Assembly: GCA_902787755.1 (NCBI GenBank) | Contig: CADAHL010000010.1 | Span: 41,788 to 105,787 of the forward strand | Source: Oscillospiraceae bacterium | GTDB lineage: Bacteria > Bacillota > Clostridia > Oscillospirales > Oscillospiraceae | Reading direction: 5' to 3' | Length of the DNA stretch: 64,000 nt | In this document: positions 44,883-54,095 of the stretch, piece by piece | Position numbering within the stretch: the first letter of the stretch is position 1 | How the letters are laid out: each line of letters begins with the position of its first letter | The notes under the pieces: model-generated | Seen by the model: the letters and a program-made list of their open reading frames with translations, nothing else | Told to the model about the DNA's origin: nothing | The model's database searches: none | Made by a program: the position numbers and the translations under genes

Positions 44883-45653
44883 TCAGATCCGGCGGATCGC
44901 CAGGGTCTCCAGCAAGCGCAGGCCCAGCCGCTCCGCCATGTCCAGCGCGGCGGTCTCGGCGCGGTCGCCCAGCTGCTCCGGGCTGTGCGCGTCGCTGCCC
45001 AGGATCACGGCGTTGCCCTCCTCCGCGGCAATACGCCAGAACCGCGGGTTGGGATAATGACGGCCTTCCCGGATCCCCAGGAGGTTGAGCTCCAGGGGCG
45101 TATCGGTTTCCCGGGCGGCCCGGCAGAGCTTTCGCATCTCCCGCTCATACACCTTCCGGCTGCCCACGTAGCGGATCAGGTCCGGGTGGGCAAAGCAGGT
45201 AAACAGCCCCGTATCCAGCGCCTCGGAAGTCTGGGACACATAGCGCGCCAGGGTTTTTCCGTCCAGGGTGGGCCGGCCGCTGTAGGGCTCGCCGATCTCA
45301 TTCCCTAGGAAATGCTGGCCCAGGATCATGTATTCCACGCCGCTTTCCCGCAGCAGTTCCAGAAGCCGGGAGAAGTATTTGGGATAGTACTCCGCCTCCA
45401 CGCCCAGCCGGATCTCCAGCCTGTCCCGGTACTCCGCCGCCAGTGCGCGCACCGATTCGGCATACTCCGGCAGCTCCTCCGGTTTCATGCGCATGGGCCG
45501 GCTCCGGGGCCGGCTGTCGAAATACTCATAGGGCGTGTGGTCGGAAAAGCCCAGGATCCGCAGCCCGGCTCTCACAGCCTGCTCTGCGTAATCCCGGTCG
45601 CTGCCCGTCGCATGACCGCAGCGGAAGGTATGCGTATGGTAATTGGCGATCAT
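44883..45653 (-). CDS. PHP-domain phosphatase, histidinol-phosphatase (HisK) type
   Basis: A 256-residue metal-dependent phosphoesterase. The metal sites are NYHTHTFRCGHA at the N terminus, LGFSDHTPYE, LGVEAEYY, ILGQHFLG, FAHPDLIRY and GSDAHSPEQLG. These are the ordered motifs of HisK-like histidinol phosphatases. ATG 45653 has GGAGCGGG upstream; the open frame to 45779 is not needed. No other histidine genes are near, so the physiological substrate is uncertain. Confidence 0.88.
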   Translation of the reverse strand: MIANYHTHTFRCGHATGSDRDYAEQAVRAGLRILGFSDHTPYEYFDSRPRSRPMRMKPEELPEYAESVRALAAEYRDRLEIRLGVEAEYYPKYFSRLLELLRESGVEYMILGQHFLGNEIGEPYSGRPTLDGKTLARYVSQTSEALDTGLFTCFAHPDLIRYVGSRKVYEREMRKLCRAARETDTPLELNLLGIREGRHYPNPRFWRIAAEEGNAVILGSDAHSPEQLGDRAETAALDMAERLGLRLLETLAIRRI

Positions 45654-45751
45654 AAATTCCCGCTCCGTCTCTTCAGATATTCTCATTTTACCACGAAACG
45701 AGAGGCGCGGCAATCCTCCTTTCGGCTGCCCGCCGGATTTCCCGCTTTCCC

Positions 45752-45780
45752 TTGTCAAGCGTCCTCCGATCGTGTACAAT
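45752..45780 (+). promoter_or_regulatory. Promoter of the membrane-anchored secreted protein gene
   Basis: TTGTCA (45752-45757) and TACAAT (45775-45780), 17-bp spacer. The 105-nt leader has short stems such as CCGGT...ACCGG near 45840-45860 followed by T5; no known riboswitch was recognised. Confidence 0.6.
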
Positions 45781-45892
45781 ATTTACAGCGTCCGCGGGGA
45801 GCCTCCGGGTTCCCGGGAAATGACGCGTCCCGCAGCAATCCGGTAGTAAACCGGTCGGTTTTTATTTCAAAACCCAAAGGTGGGATCCAAGC

Positions 45893-47176
45893 ATGAAACA
45901 ATTTTGGGCTATTCTTCTCTCCGCTGTCCTCCTCGTTTCCCTGATCCCCTGTGCCGGAGCGGAGGACTCGCAGGACTTCACCATCGACGAGCAGATGGTG
46001 TTCAGCGATATGAGCCGCTCCTACCTTCAGGGCTACCAGCCCAGCACCTCCTACAACCGGCTGAATCTGGTAATCCCGATCCGCTCCGAGCACGCCGTGG
46101 GCAGCATCAACGCGGAGCTGATCCCGGCGCAGGAGTCGATCGCACCCTTCAAGCTCCAGAACATGGGCGTCCGGGCCCAATCGGTGGAGGACGGGCTGTG
46201 GGCGGTGCGCTTCAGCCTGGAACTGTTCTCCGACCGGCGCAATGGCGACTATCCCTGCACCGTCCGCGTCAGCGGCGCCGACAGCAGCAGCCGGGAGCTG
46301 AGCACCGACTTTGAGATGGTCATCCATATCCGGGACGGCAGGCCCAGCACACAGCTTCCCCAGCTCTCGGTCGAGGATGGCGGCACCCGGCTCCTTGCCG
46401 GCAGTGACGGGACCCTGTCCCTGCTCTTCTCCAACCCCAGCCCCAGCCTGGGCTTTCAGAACCTGTCTGTGAGGATCACCGATCCCGACGGAGAGATCCT
46501 GTCCCAGGGCTCGGACACGGTGGCCCTGGGCGATCTGATGCCCGGAGAAAGCAAGGAGATCCCCTTCCCCGTCACGGTGACCCCGGAGGCCGCGATCGGT
46601 CCCCACAGTCTGAACTTCGCCTTTATCGGCCACGTTCTGGGGCACGAGACCCGGCTGGAGCTGGGCTGCACCTTTGAGGTGCTTCAGGAGGTCCGCCTGG
46701 AGCAGGGCGGGCTCCGGATGCCGGATCACACGGCGGCCGGGGAAGACCTTGCCCTCTCCCTGCCCCTGATGAATCTGGGAAGCTACGAGATCAGAAACGC
46801 CATGATAACCGTCTCCCTGCCCGGGATCGCCGAGGGACAGAAGGTGCTGGTCGGCGTCATTCCGCCCGGAGAGACCCGCCTGGCAGAGCTTCTGCTCCCC
46901 GTTCCCGGGGAGGCCGGCGGAGAATATCAGGGCAGCCTGACCGTCTCCGGCGAGGGCCTGGGCAGCAGCGCCGCCTCCTTCCAGCTGCCCCTCAACCTGA
47001 CGGTGGAGGCCGCCGACGGTCCGAAAGCGCCGGAGCCTCCGGAGGACAAAGGGGAGCATCCGCCTCTTGCCCTGTTCCTTCTGTCCGCCCTGTGCGCCTT
47101 GCTCCTGGCGGCACTGGTGGTTCAGGGTGTCCTTCTGCGAGGCAGGATCCGCCGGCTGGAGGAAAGGCTGCAATAG
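45893..47176 (+). CDS. Secreted, C-terminally membrane-anchored protein with repeated beta domains
   Basis: A 427-residue protein. Signal peptide 1-22 (FWAILLSAVLLVSLIPCAGA) is followed by three or more Ig-like beta modules of about 110 residues (for example LSLLFSNPSPSLGFQNLSV and LALSLPLMNLGSYEIRNAM), similar to COG1361-type S-layer or NEW3 domains. A Pro/Glu linker and one transmembrane helix (LALFLLSALCALLLAALVVQ) precede a short basic cytoplasmic tail RRLEERLQ. Probably an extracellular scaffold held to the membrane; partner unknown. Confidence 0.75.
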   Translation: MKQFWAILLSAVLLVSLIPCAGAEDSQDFTIDEQMVFSDMSRSYLQGYQPSTSYNRLNLVIPIRSEHAVGSINAELIPAQESIAPFKLQNMGVRAQSVEDGLWAVRFSLELFSDRRNGDYPCTVRVSGADSSSRELSTDFEMVIHIRDGRPSTQLPQLSVEDGGTRLLAGSDGTLSLLFSNPSPSLGFQNLSVRITDPDGEILSQGSDTVALGDLMPGESKEIPFPVTVTPEAAIGPHSLNFAFIGHVLGHETRLELGCTFEVLQEVRLEQGGLRMPDHTAAGEDLALSLPLMNLGSYEIRNAMITVSLPGIAEGQKVLVGVIPPGETRLAELLLPVPGEAGGEYQGSLTVSGEGLGSSAASFQLPLNLTVEAADGPKAPEPPEDKGEHPPLALFLLSALCALLLAALVVQGVLLRGRIRRLEERLQ

Positions 47177-47180
47177 GTTC

Positions 47181-47226
47181 CCGGCAGACAGTGAGATTTC
47201 TCCGCTGTCTGCCGGTTCTTTCGTTT
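47181..47226 (+). terminator. Intrinsic terminator
   Basis: 11-bp stem CCGGCAGACAG/CTGTCTGCCGG with a 13-base loop and a T-rich tail, directly after the secreted-protein gene. Confidence 0.82.
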
Positions 47227-47331
47227 TCCTCCTTTTCCGTTAATTTTCCTATTTCTTTTCCTCCGCACTTGTGCTATTGTAACAATCAGCGCGCTGGCGG
47301 CGTCCGCCGCCGGAAAAGGGAGTTATCGTCT

Positions 47332-48021
47332 ATGGAACTGTTTGATATTCTGGGGCCTATCATGATCGGGCCGTCCAGCTCTCACACCGCGGGCGCAGCC
47401 CGCATCGGGAAAATCTCCCGGATCCTGCTGGGAGAAAAGCCCGTGGAGGCCAAGGTCCATCTGCATGGGTCCTTCGCCGAAACGGGGATCGGTCACGGTA
47501 CCAACCTGGCCATCATTGGCGGCCTTCTGGGCATGAACCCGGATGACCTGCGGATCCCCTTCGCCTTCGAGGAGGCGGAAAAGGAAGGGCTGCGCTTTTG
47601 CTTCGATACGGTGGAACTGCGGGACGTTCACCCCAACACCGCCGTGCTGGAGCTGACCGGCGAGAAGGGCGGGCACCTGACGATCCAGGCCTGCAGCATC
47701 GGCGGCGGTGCCATCGAGGTCACGGCCCTGGACGGCTACGAGGTATCCTTCACCGGCAACTACAATACGCTGGTGATCCGCAACCAGGATGAATTCGGCA
47801 CCCTGGCCGGAGTCACCACCATTCTCAGCCAGTTCCACATCAACGTGGGCAATATGAGCCTGCACCGGAACAAGCGGGGCGGGGACGCGCTGATGATCAT
47901 CGAGACCGACCAGCACATCAAGCCCTCCCAGGTGGCCTTCCTGGGAGAGCTGCCCGGGATCCGCGCCATCACCTACTACGACAAGGAGGATGAGGAATAT
48001 GGATTTACGCTCCATCGCTGA
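47332..48021 (+). CDS. sdaAB: L-serine ammonia-lyase, iron-sulfur type, beta subunit
   Basis: Smaller subunit of the [4Fe-4S] L-serine dehydratase that turns serine into pyruvate and ammonia, 229 residues. It starts ELFDILGPIMIGPSSSHTAGA, the conserved substrate-region motif, and has HGSFAETGIGHGTN. The last 75 residues form an ACT-like domain (FGTLAGVTTILSQFHINVGN). ATG 47332 has AAAAGGGAG upstream. It overlaps sdaAA by 23 bp. Confidence 0.95.
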   Translation: MELFDILGPIMIGPSSSHTAGAARIGKISRILLGEKPVEAKVHLHGSFAETGIGHGTNLAIIGGLLGMNPDDLRIPFAFEEAEKEGLRFCFDTVELRDVHPNTAVLELTGEKGGHLTIQACSIGGGAIEVTALDGYEVSFTGNYNTLVIRNQDEFGTLAGVTTILSQFHINVGNMSLHRNKRGGDALMIIETDQHIKPSQVAFLGELPGIRAITYYDKEDEEYGFTLHR

Positions 48022-48886
48022 GATCCTGGAGGAGAGCCGTAGCACCGGTCTCCCCTTCTGGGAAGTGATCCTCCATTATGACATGGACGAGCGCCAGGTC
48101 AGCCGGGAGGAATCCATGGCCAAAATGCTCATCACCTGGCAGGCCATGCAGGACGCGGCCGACGCCTATACCGGCACCCGGCGCAGCGTCAGCGGCCTGG
48201 TGGGCGGCGACGGCATGCGGATGCGTCAGTATCAGCTTCGGGGCAAATCCCTCTGCGGCGGCTATGTGGGCGACGTGATGGCCGAGGCCCTGTCCATGGC
48301 GGAGTCCAACGCCTGTATGCGCCGCATCGTGGCGGCCCCCACCGCCGGGGCCTGCGGGGTCCTGCCGGCTGTTCTGCTGCCCTTGACCCGTTATGCGGAG
48401 CTGACCCAGCGGCAGATCCTGGAGGCCTTCTATGTGGCCAGCGGCGTGGGCGTGGTCATCGCCCGCAACGCCGGCATTTCCGGTGCCGCCGGCGGCTGCC
48501 AGGCGGAGATCGGCACCGCCTCGGCCATGGCCGCGGCTGCTCTGGTCCAGCTTCGGGGCGGTACGGATCAAATGATCGCCCACGCGGTGGCCATCGCCCT
48601 GGCGAACCTGATGGGTCTGGTCTGCGACCCGGTGGCGGGCCTGGTGGAGATCCCCTGCGTCAAGCGCAACGTGATCGGCGCCATGAACGCCGTCAGCGCC
48701 GCCGACATGGCCCTGGCGGGCATCGAGAGCAAGATCCCCGTGGACGAGGTCATCGAGGCCATGGGTGAAGTGGGCCGGCACATGCCGGTGGAATACCGGG
48801 AGACCGCCCAGGGCGGTCTGGCCAACACCCCCACCGGCCGGGCGGTCAAGGAAAAGCTGCTGGGCAGCAATTCATCGGCAAAGTAA
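47999..48886 (+). CDS. sdaAA: L-serine ammonia-lyase, iron-sulfur type, alpha subunit
   Basis: Catalytic and cluster-bearing subunit, 295 residues. Cluster cysteines are in APTAGACGVLPA, VCDPVAGLVEIPC and nearby; GISGAAGGCQAEIGTASAMA is also a family signature. The ATG at 47999 is 9 bases after AAGGAGG; an ATG at 47990 sits immediately on the site and was rejected. Overlap with sdaAB indicates coupled translation. Confidence 0.95.
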   Translation: MDLRSIAEILEESRSTGLPFWEVILHYDMDERQVSREESMAKMLITWQAMQDAADAYTGTRRSVSGLVGGDGMRMRQYQLRGKSLCGGYVGDVMAEALSMAESNACMRRIVAAPTAGACGVLPAVLLPLTRYAELTQRQILEAFYVASGVGVVIARNAGISGAAGGCQAEIGTASAMAAAALVQLRGGTDQMIAHAVAIALANLMGLVCDPVAGLVEIPCVKRNVIGAMNAVSAADMALAGIESKIPVDEVIEAMGEVGRHMPVEYRETAQGGLANTPTGRAVKEKLLGSNSSAK

Positions 48887-48900
48887 CGGCAATACAGACC

Positions 48901-48950
48901 GAAGAAACCGAAACGGCCCCATGGAGAAGCCAGTTTCGGTTTCTTCTTTT
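48901..48950 (+). terminator. Intrinsic terminator after sdaAA
   Basis: 14-bp perfect stem GAAGAAACCGAAAC/GTTTCGGTTTCTTC with an 18-base loop and a T-rich tail. Confidence 0.85.
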
Positions 48951-49055
48951 CTTCCATGGACGCTCTGCCTGTTTCCCGGTAAATAACACGTGACGGTGCG
49001 GGATGGTCTGTGGTATGATAAGCGCAGGCATCCACTGGAAAGGAGGCGCCGGGAT

Positions 49056-50564
49056 ATGTGGGAGAAAACCTATATCGCCATTGACCTGAAGAGCTTCTAT
49101 GCTTCGGTGGAGTGCCGGGAGCTGGGTCTGGATCCGCTGAGCACCAACCTGGTGGTGGCGGACAAAAGCCGGACGGACAAGACGATCTGTCTGGCCGTCT
49201 CCCCTTCCCTGCGGGCGCTGGGCATTCCGGGCCGGGCACGGCTTTTCGAGGTGGTGCAGCAGGTCAAGCTCATTAACGCCTCCCGGCTGGCCAAGGCCCC
49301 GGGGCGGGTCTTTCGGGGCAGAAGCTGTGACGCCGGAGAGCTTGCCCGGGATCCCTCTCTGGAGCTGGACTACCACGTGGCCACGCCCCGGATGTCCTAC
49401 TATATGCAGTACAGCACCCGGATCTATGATATCTATCTGAAATACGCGGCCCCGGAGGATATGCACGTCTACTCCATCGACGAGATCTTTCTGGACGCCA
49501 CCGAATATCTGAAAACCACCGGGCTCAGCGCCCATGATTACGCCATGCGGATGATCCGGGACGTGCTGACCACCACCGGCATCACCGCTACCGCCGGCAT
49601 CGGTCCCAATCTGTACCTGTGCAAAGTGGCTCTGGACATCTGGGCCAAGCACAGCCCGGCGGACAAGGACGGCGTGCGGATCGCCGCCCTGGACGAGAGC
49701 ACCTATCGGCAGTATCTCTGGGCCCACACCCCCATCACCGATTTCTGGCGGGTGGGCCGGGGCATCGCAAAAAAGCTGGCTGATTACGGCATGTACACCA
49801 TGGGCGACGTGGCCCGCTGTTCTCTGGGAAAACCGGAGGAGCCCCGGAACGAGGAGCTGCTGTATCGGCTCTTCGGCGTGAACGCGGAGCTGCTCATTGA
49901 TCACGCCTGGGGCTGGGAGCCCTGCGAGATCCGGCACATCAAGGCCTATAAGCCCGAGGGCAGCAGTCTGAGTGTGGGTCAGGTGCTGCAGGAGCCCTAT
50001 CCGGCGGACAAGGCCCGGATCGTGGTCCGGGAGATGACCGACGGGCTCATTATGGACCTGGTGGAAAAGGGTCTGGTCACCGATCAGGTGGTGCTCACCG
50101 TGGGCTACGATATTGAGAACGTGACCCGGGACTTCACCGGCGAGATCACCACCGACTGGTACGGCCGGAAGGTCCCCAAGCAGGCCCATGGTTCGGAGAA
50201 TCTGGACAGGCCCGGTTCCAGCACCCGGAAGATCCAGGAGGCCATGATGCGCCTCTACGACCGGATCGTGGATCCGAAGCTGTTGGTGCGCCGGATGTAC
50301 GTGGTGGCAAACCATGTTGTCCCGGCGGCATCCGTTCCCCGGGAGGCGGAATTTGAACAGCTGGATCTGTTCTCCGACCCGGCGGAGGCGGAAGCCCGGA
50401 AGGCCGAGGAACAGTCCGCGCTGGAAAAGGAACAGCGCTTGCAGCGGGCCATGCTCTCCATCAAGCAGCGCTACGGGAAAAACTCCATCCTCCACGGCAC
50501 CAGCTACGAGGAAGGCGCCACCGGCCGGGAGCGCAACGGGCAGATCGGAGGGCACAAGGCATGA
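49056..50564 (+). CDS. Y-family DNA polymerase (UmuC/UvrX type)
   Basis: Translesion polymerase or repair protein of 502 residues. Palm motifs are [14 protein letters not shown] and [11 protein letters not shown]; a helix-hairpin-helix region with [20 protein letters not shown] and the little-finger region follow. The first metal-site Asp and the SIDE acidic pair are present. A charged coiled tail ([20 protein letters not shown]) closes the protein. ATG 49056 follows AAAGGAGG. It overlaps the YolD-like gene, a known pairing in Firmicutes and their mobile elements. No LexA box was found upstream. Confidence 0.9.
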   Translation: MWEKTYIAIDLKSFYASVECRELGLDPLSTNLVVADKSRTDKTICLAVSPSLRALGIPGRARLFEVVQQVKLINASRLAKAPGRVFRGRSCDAGELARDPSLELDYHVATPRMSYYMQYSTRIYDIYLKYAAPEDMHVYSIDEIFLDATEYLKTTGLSAHDYAMRMIRDVLTTTGITATAGIGPNLYLCKVALDIWAKHSPADKDGVRIAALDESTYRQYLWAHTPITDFWRVGRGIAKKLADYGMYTMGDVARCSLGKPEEPRNEELLYRLFGVNAELLIDHAWGWEPCEIRHIKAYKPEGSSLSVGQVLQEPYPADKARIVVREMTDGLIMDLVEKGLVTDQVVLTVGYDIENVTRDFTGEITTDWYGRKVPKQAHGSENLDRPGSSTRKIQEAMMRLYDRIVDPKLLVRRMYVVANHVVPAASVPREAEFEQLDLFSDPAEAEARKAEEQSALEKEQRLQRAMLSIKQRYGKNSILHGTSYEEGATGRERNGQIGGHKA

Positions 50565-50968
50565 TGGAACGATCCCACCTGTATGACGATATCCTCTCTC
50601 TTCCCCACCACGTGTCCGAGACCCATCCCCGGATGCCGATGCTCAGCCGGGCGGCTCAGTTCTCCCCCTTCGCGGCCCTGACCGGCTACGACGCCGCCAT
50701 TGAGGAGACCGCCCGCCTGACCGACGAGCGCCGGGAGCTGACGGAGGAGGAGCAGCATCGGATCAGCGAAAGGCTCCGGCAGCTGCAGGAGCAGATCCGT
50801 CAGAGGCCGCCGGTGAAGCTCCGCTATTTCCGTCCGGACGACCGCAAGGCCGGCGGCGCCTATCTGAGCATCAGCGGAAGCGTTCGAAAAGTGGACGAAT
50901 ACGCCGGCGTTCTGGAGCTGGAGGACGGTCTTCGGATCCCCTTCTCGGATATTCTCAGCCTGGAATGA
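50561..50968 (+). CDS. YolD-like protein
   Basis: A 135-residue protein of the YolD-like family, a partner of UvrX-type Y-family polymerases in SOS loci. Typical elements are [38 protein letters not shown] and the C-terminal SH3-like part [20 protein letters not shown]. Its ATG overlaps the polymerase stop (ATGATGG). Its biochemical role is not established. Confidence 0.88.
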   Translation: MMERSHLYDDILSLPHHVSETHPRMPMLSRAAQFSPFAALTGYDAAIEETARLTDERRELTEEEQHRISERLRQLQEQIRQRPPVKLRYFRPDDRKAGGAYLSISGSVRKVDEYAGVLELEDGLRIPFSDILSLE

Positions 50969-50984
50969 TCCGATTCTTCCCCAT

Positions 50985-51038
50985 AAAAAGCACGGAGCAG
51001 AGCCTGCCGATAGCGCAGGTCCTGCTCCGTGTTTTGTT
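50985..51038. terminator. Intrinsic terminator between converging genes
   Basis: Stem CACGGAGCAG/CTGCTCCGTG with an inner CCTGC/GCAGG pair and TTTTGTTTT. It follows the YolD gene and faces the beta-helix lipoprotein gene. Confidence 0.85.
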
Positions 51039-51045
51039 TTCCCGC

Positions 51046-52758
51046 TCAGCCCAGGCAGAAGCCATCGTCGAAATAATGGATCCCTTCTCTCAGGACTTCC
51101 TCATTCCAGGTGACGGCGCCGCCGAAGACCGAGATGCTGTTGTTGCCGTCGTCGCAGTCATAGATACGACAGCCCTCGAAAAGCACGTCCTCGCAGCTGT
51201 CGATCACAGCGCCGCCGGAGGAGCACTCATAGATGTCGCTGCTGCGTACGGTGAAGCCTTCACAGTTCCAGGCCCAGATGCCCAGGACTCCGCAGCCGAA
51301 GAGCCCGCAGTCCTCCACGTGCACGCCCAGACAGCTGCTGAAGTCCAGCACGTTGCCGGCGCAGTAGCCCGGCTCTTCGCTGTGCCCGGCGGTAAGACCG
51401 GCGATCCAGATATTCTGGCAGTCCCGGAACGCGAACACCGCCGCATAGCGGGGAGAAACGCTGACCAGGGTCTGTTCCCGGCCGGCGCCCCGGATGCACA
51501 GGTCATGGACGCCTTCCAGCGTCAGGCAATAGCCGTCGTAGACCGGCTCCCAGCCATACCACTCGCCGCCCCGGGTGCCATAACCCTCCACGGCGCTCAG
51601 ATCGTACTCGCCGGGCTCCAGAAGGATGGTAGTATTGGGGGCGATGGCCGCCAGCAGCTCCTCGGCGCTGCTGACCTTCACCTCGAAGTTGCCGTCCGGC
51701 AGCTCTGTGCGCACCGGTTCCTCCGGCGTCAGCTCCACCGGGCCGTCGTACTCCGCACGCCCCAGCTCCATGTGGTCCAGATCGAAGCTGATCAGGTCCT
51801 CCCCCGCCGGATCATGGGCGAAAAGCTTCCGGTCCCGGGCGTAGAAGTCCTCGCTGCTGCGACGTTGGAAGGAGCATTTGTCCACGGTAACGCTGCGTCC
51901 CTGGAGTTCAAAAAAGCAGTTGAAGACCCGGTTGTCCTCCACCCGGCAGCCCAGGAGGGACACCTGCTCCGACCACTGGTTCTGCAGCAGCTGATTGACC
52001 CGGTTGCCCGTGATCTCGCAGTTGACCAGCGCGAAGCCCTTGCATCGCTCGGTGTAGATCAGGCTGCCGCCGGGGTAGTCCCCGCTCAGCCCGCAGTCAC
52101 AGAGACGGCAGTCCTCCAGGCGCAGGTCCTTGCAGCGGTTGGCGGTAACGGCACCGTCGCTGCAGCTGTCGATCTGGGTAGAGCGCAGAAAGACCGACTG
52201 GCAGTTGGCCGCCGTGACGCCCATGGAGCCGCAGCCGAACAGACGGCAGTCCTCCACGCTGACGTTCTCGCAGTCTGACAGATTCAGCACGCCGGAGGCG
52301 CAGCCGCCCGGCTGCGTGGTGTGGCCCAGGGTCAGATTCTCCAGTCTGAGATCCCAGCAGCCGGAAAAGCTGAGCACCTCGGCATACCGGGGCCGGGCCA
52401 GGATGGAGACCTGTCCCCGACCGATCAGGCTCAGCCCGTACACATCGGAGATATCCAGCTGACAGCCGCCGTAGACCAGTTCCCAGCGATAGGGGCCGCG
52501 CAGATCCTCCTCGCCGTAGTCGGAGGCCGCAGACAGATCATACTCGCCCTCCTGCAGCACGATCACAGCATTGGGGGCGATGGCCGCCAGCAGCTCATCC
52601 ACCGTGCTCACCAGCACCGCTCCATCTGGCAGGGCCTCTTCCGTTGCCGGTTCCTGTGTGCTCTCCGTCTCCGCCGGCGCCGCCCCGGTACCGCAGCCGG
52701 TCAGGATCAGCAGACAGAGCAGCAAAGCCAGAAGGCTGTGAAAGCCGTGATGGTTCAT
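51046..52758 (-). CDS. Lipoprotein with two right-handed beta-helix domains
   Basis: 570 residues. Lipoprotein signal with cleavage before Cys22 (LLILTGCG), a Thr/Glu linker, then two parallel halves (about 45-330 and 360-565). Each half begins V(S/T)xxELLAAIAPNxxIxLxxGEYDLSA and continues with short repeated turns such as CENVSVEDCRLFGCGSMGV and LGVHVEDCGLFGCGVLGI, typical of a right-handed beta helix (pectate-lyase-like fold). Many cysteines line the helix turns. Possibly carbohydrate-binding or degrading; catalytic residues not identified. The gene is single. Confidence 0.8.
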   Translation of the reverse strand: MNHHGFHSLLALLLCLLILTGCGTGAAPAETESTQEPATEEALPDGAVLVSTVDELLAAIAPNAVIVLQEGEYDLSAASDYGEEDLRGPYRWELVYGGCQLDISDVYGLSLIGRGQVSILARPRYAEVLSFSGCWDLRLENLTLGHTTQPGGCASGVLNLSDCENVSVEDCRLFGCGSMGVTAANCQSVFLRSTQIDSCSDGAVTANRCKDLRLEDCRLCDCGLSGDYPGGSLIYTERCKGFALVNCEITGNRVNQLLQNQWSEQVSLLGCRVEDNRVFNCFFELQGRSVTVDKCSFQRRSSEDFYARDRKLFAHDPAGEDLISFDLDHMELGRAEYDGPVELTPEEPVRTELPDGNFEVKVSSAEELLAAIAPNTTILLEPGEYDLSAVEGYGTRGGEWYGWEPVYDGYCLTLEGVHDLCIRGAGREQTLVSVSPRYAAVFAFRDCQNIWIAGLTAGHSEEPGYCAGNVLDFSSCLGVHVEDCGLFGCGVLGIWAWNCEGFTVRSSDIYECSSGGAVIDSCEDVLFEGCRIYDCDDGNNSISVFGGAVTWNEEVLREGIHYFDDGFCLG

Positions 52759-52867
52759 TCTCTCGTCCTTCTTTCCTCTTGATATCCCGATCCTACACCC
52801 TTTTCTCCCAATTGTCGATGGCCTCCCGTCAATCTTTATATTTTCTAAGAATTGACGCCGCCTTTGC

Positions 52868-53296
52868 TCAAAAGAAGCGGCTGCGAGTTCCGGCCAGGAG
52901 CAGCACGATCAGGACCAAGAGATACGCGCCCAGCTTCAGCAGCGGGAAGAGGTTGAACTTCCCCTTCAGCTTCACGGAAGCCGAGGCGATGGAGAACAGG
53001 GTAAAGCCCAGGGCGATCCCGTATAGGACCGGGCTTCCCGCCCGGAAAAAGGCATAGGCTGTCAGGCCCTGGACCAGACCCACCGCAAAGGTCACCCAGC
53101 CCATCATCCGGGCAAAGCGTCCCCTCTTTTCCGGATCCTCATATCTCTCCATCAGCTTGTCGGACAGCTCCAGGGGATTCAGTTCCTTCTTCCCGCCTGC
53201 ATACATAAGGCCGGTCACGATACTGAACACGCACAGCAGCCCATAGAAGCCTCCGCACAGCCAGGACGGAACATTTCCCGCAAAGAAACCCGCCAT
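52868..53296 (-). CDS. Four-helix membrane protein, DUF3784-like
   Basis: A 142-residue protein with four hydrophobic segments and a polar charged loop (KKELNPLELSDKLMERYEDP) after the first. The pattern resembles DUF3784/DUF3899-type small membrane proteins, but the assignment is weak. It is followed by an AT-rich 70-bp gap to surE and has no visible partner gene. Confidence 0.65.
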   Translation of the reverse strand: MAGFFAGNVPSWLCGGFYGLLCVFSIVTGLMYAGGKKELNPLELSDKLMERYEDPEKRGRFARMMGWVTFAVGLVQGLTAYAFFRAGSPVLYGIALGFTLFSIASASVKLKGKFNLFPLLKLGAYLLVLIVLLLAGTRSRFF

Positions 53297-53365
53297 GGAT
53301 CACCACTCCCTATCGAGAAATATTATGTTAAGTTATTTATGTTTACTTTATTATGTTAACCTTTC

Positions 53366-54088
53366 TCAGGTCCATCCCACGTTGTTTACCAGTCCGATGG
53401 AAATATATCCGTCCACAAGGGCCCGGAAATCCGTACCCTCGTCGGCGTCCTCGTTATAGATCCCATCCACACGGAAAACCATCTGTCCGTCGGGAAGCGT
53501 CTCCAACAGGCGGTAGCGATCCCGATAAAAGGCCCGGCGCGAGACCTTTCGATCCCGGAGGATCCCCCGAAACTCTTCCAGGGGGCAGCCGGGGAAATTC
53601 ACGTTCAGCACCTGTCCGGGGCCGGTCGGCGTCTCGATCGCTTCCTCCAGGACCGGAAGAAGCTGCGCATCCGTCACCTCGTGGACAGGACAGGCGCACT
53701 CGGAGAGCGCCACGGACCGGCAGCCCTGGTTAGCGCCTTCAAAAGCGGCCCCCAGCGTGGCGGAATACTGGATATCCGAGGCGGCGTTATACCCGTAGTT
53801 GATCCCCGCCACCAGCAAATCCGGTTTTCCCGGCAGAAGGTTCAGGCAGCCCAGGCGCACGCAGTCGGCCGGGGTACCGTCGCAGGCGAAAGCCCGCACG
53901 CTCTCCACCGGGAACTCCGCCGGGCGGACCCGGATCGGGTGCCGCAGCGTAACGCTCTGGGACGCGGCGCTGCGCTCTCCGTCCGGAGCCACCACCCACA
54001 CTTCGCCAAACCGCAGGGCCGCCCGGGCCAGGCGGATCAGGCCGTCGGACAGAAGCCCGTCGTCATTGGTCAGAAGGATCCTTCTCAC
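53366..54088 (-). CDS. surE: 5'/3'-nucleotidase SurE
   Basis: Metal-dependent nucleoside monophosphatase of 240 residues. Family motifs are ILLTNDDGLLSDG at the N terminus, VVAPDGERSAASQS, and LVAGINYGYNAASDIQYSAT with the conserved Asn and Ser ligands. The start is GTG 54088 (GTGAGAAGGATC) with GGAGTGAGG upstream. It lies 7 bp after the M28 peptidase gene and is probably co-transcribed with it. Confidence 0.93.
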   Translation of the reverse strand: MRRILLTNDDGLLSDGLIRLARAALRFGEVWVVAPDGERSAASQSVTLRHPIRVRPAEFPVESVRAFACDGTPADCVRLGCLNLLPGKPDLLVAGINYGYNAASDIQYSATLGAAFEGANQGCRSVALSECACPVHEVTDAQLLPVLEEAIETPTGPGQVLNVNFPGCPLEEFRGILRDRKVSRRAFYRDRYRLLETLPDGQMVFRVDGIYNEDADEGTDFRALVDGYISIGLVNNVGWT

Positions 54089-54095
54089 AGGTCCC

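Noticed and set aside
41559-45308. Open frame of 1249 codons opposite nrdG-nrdD
   Set aside because: Antisense artefact of codon bias; the minus-strand genes have clear family motifs, ribosome sites and an NrdR-type promoter.
45781-45892. Leader before the secreted protein as a c-di-GMP riboswitch
   Set aside because: The conserved core (GEMM) bases were not found; only short local stems are present.
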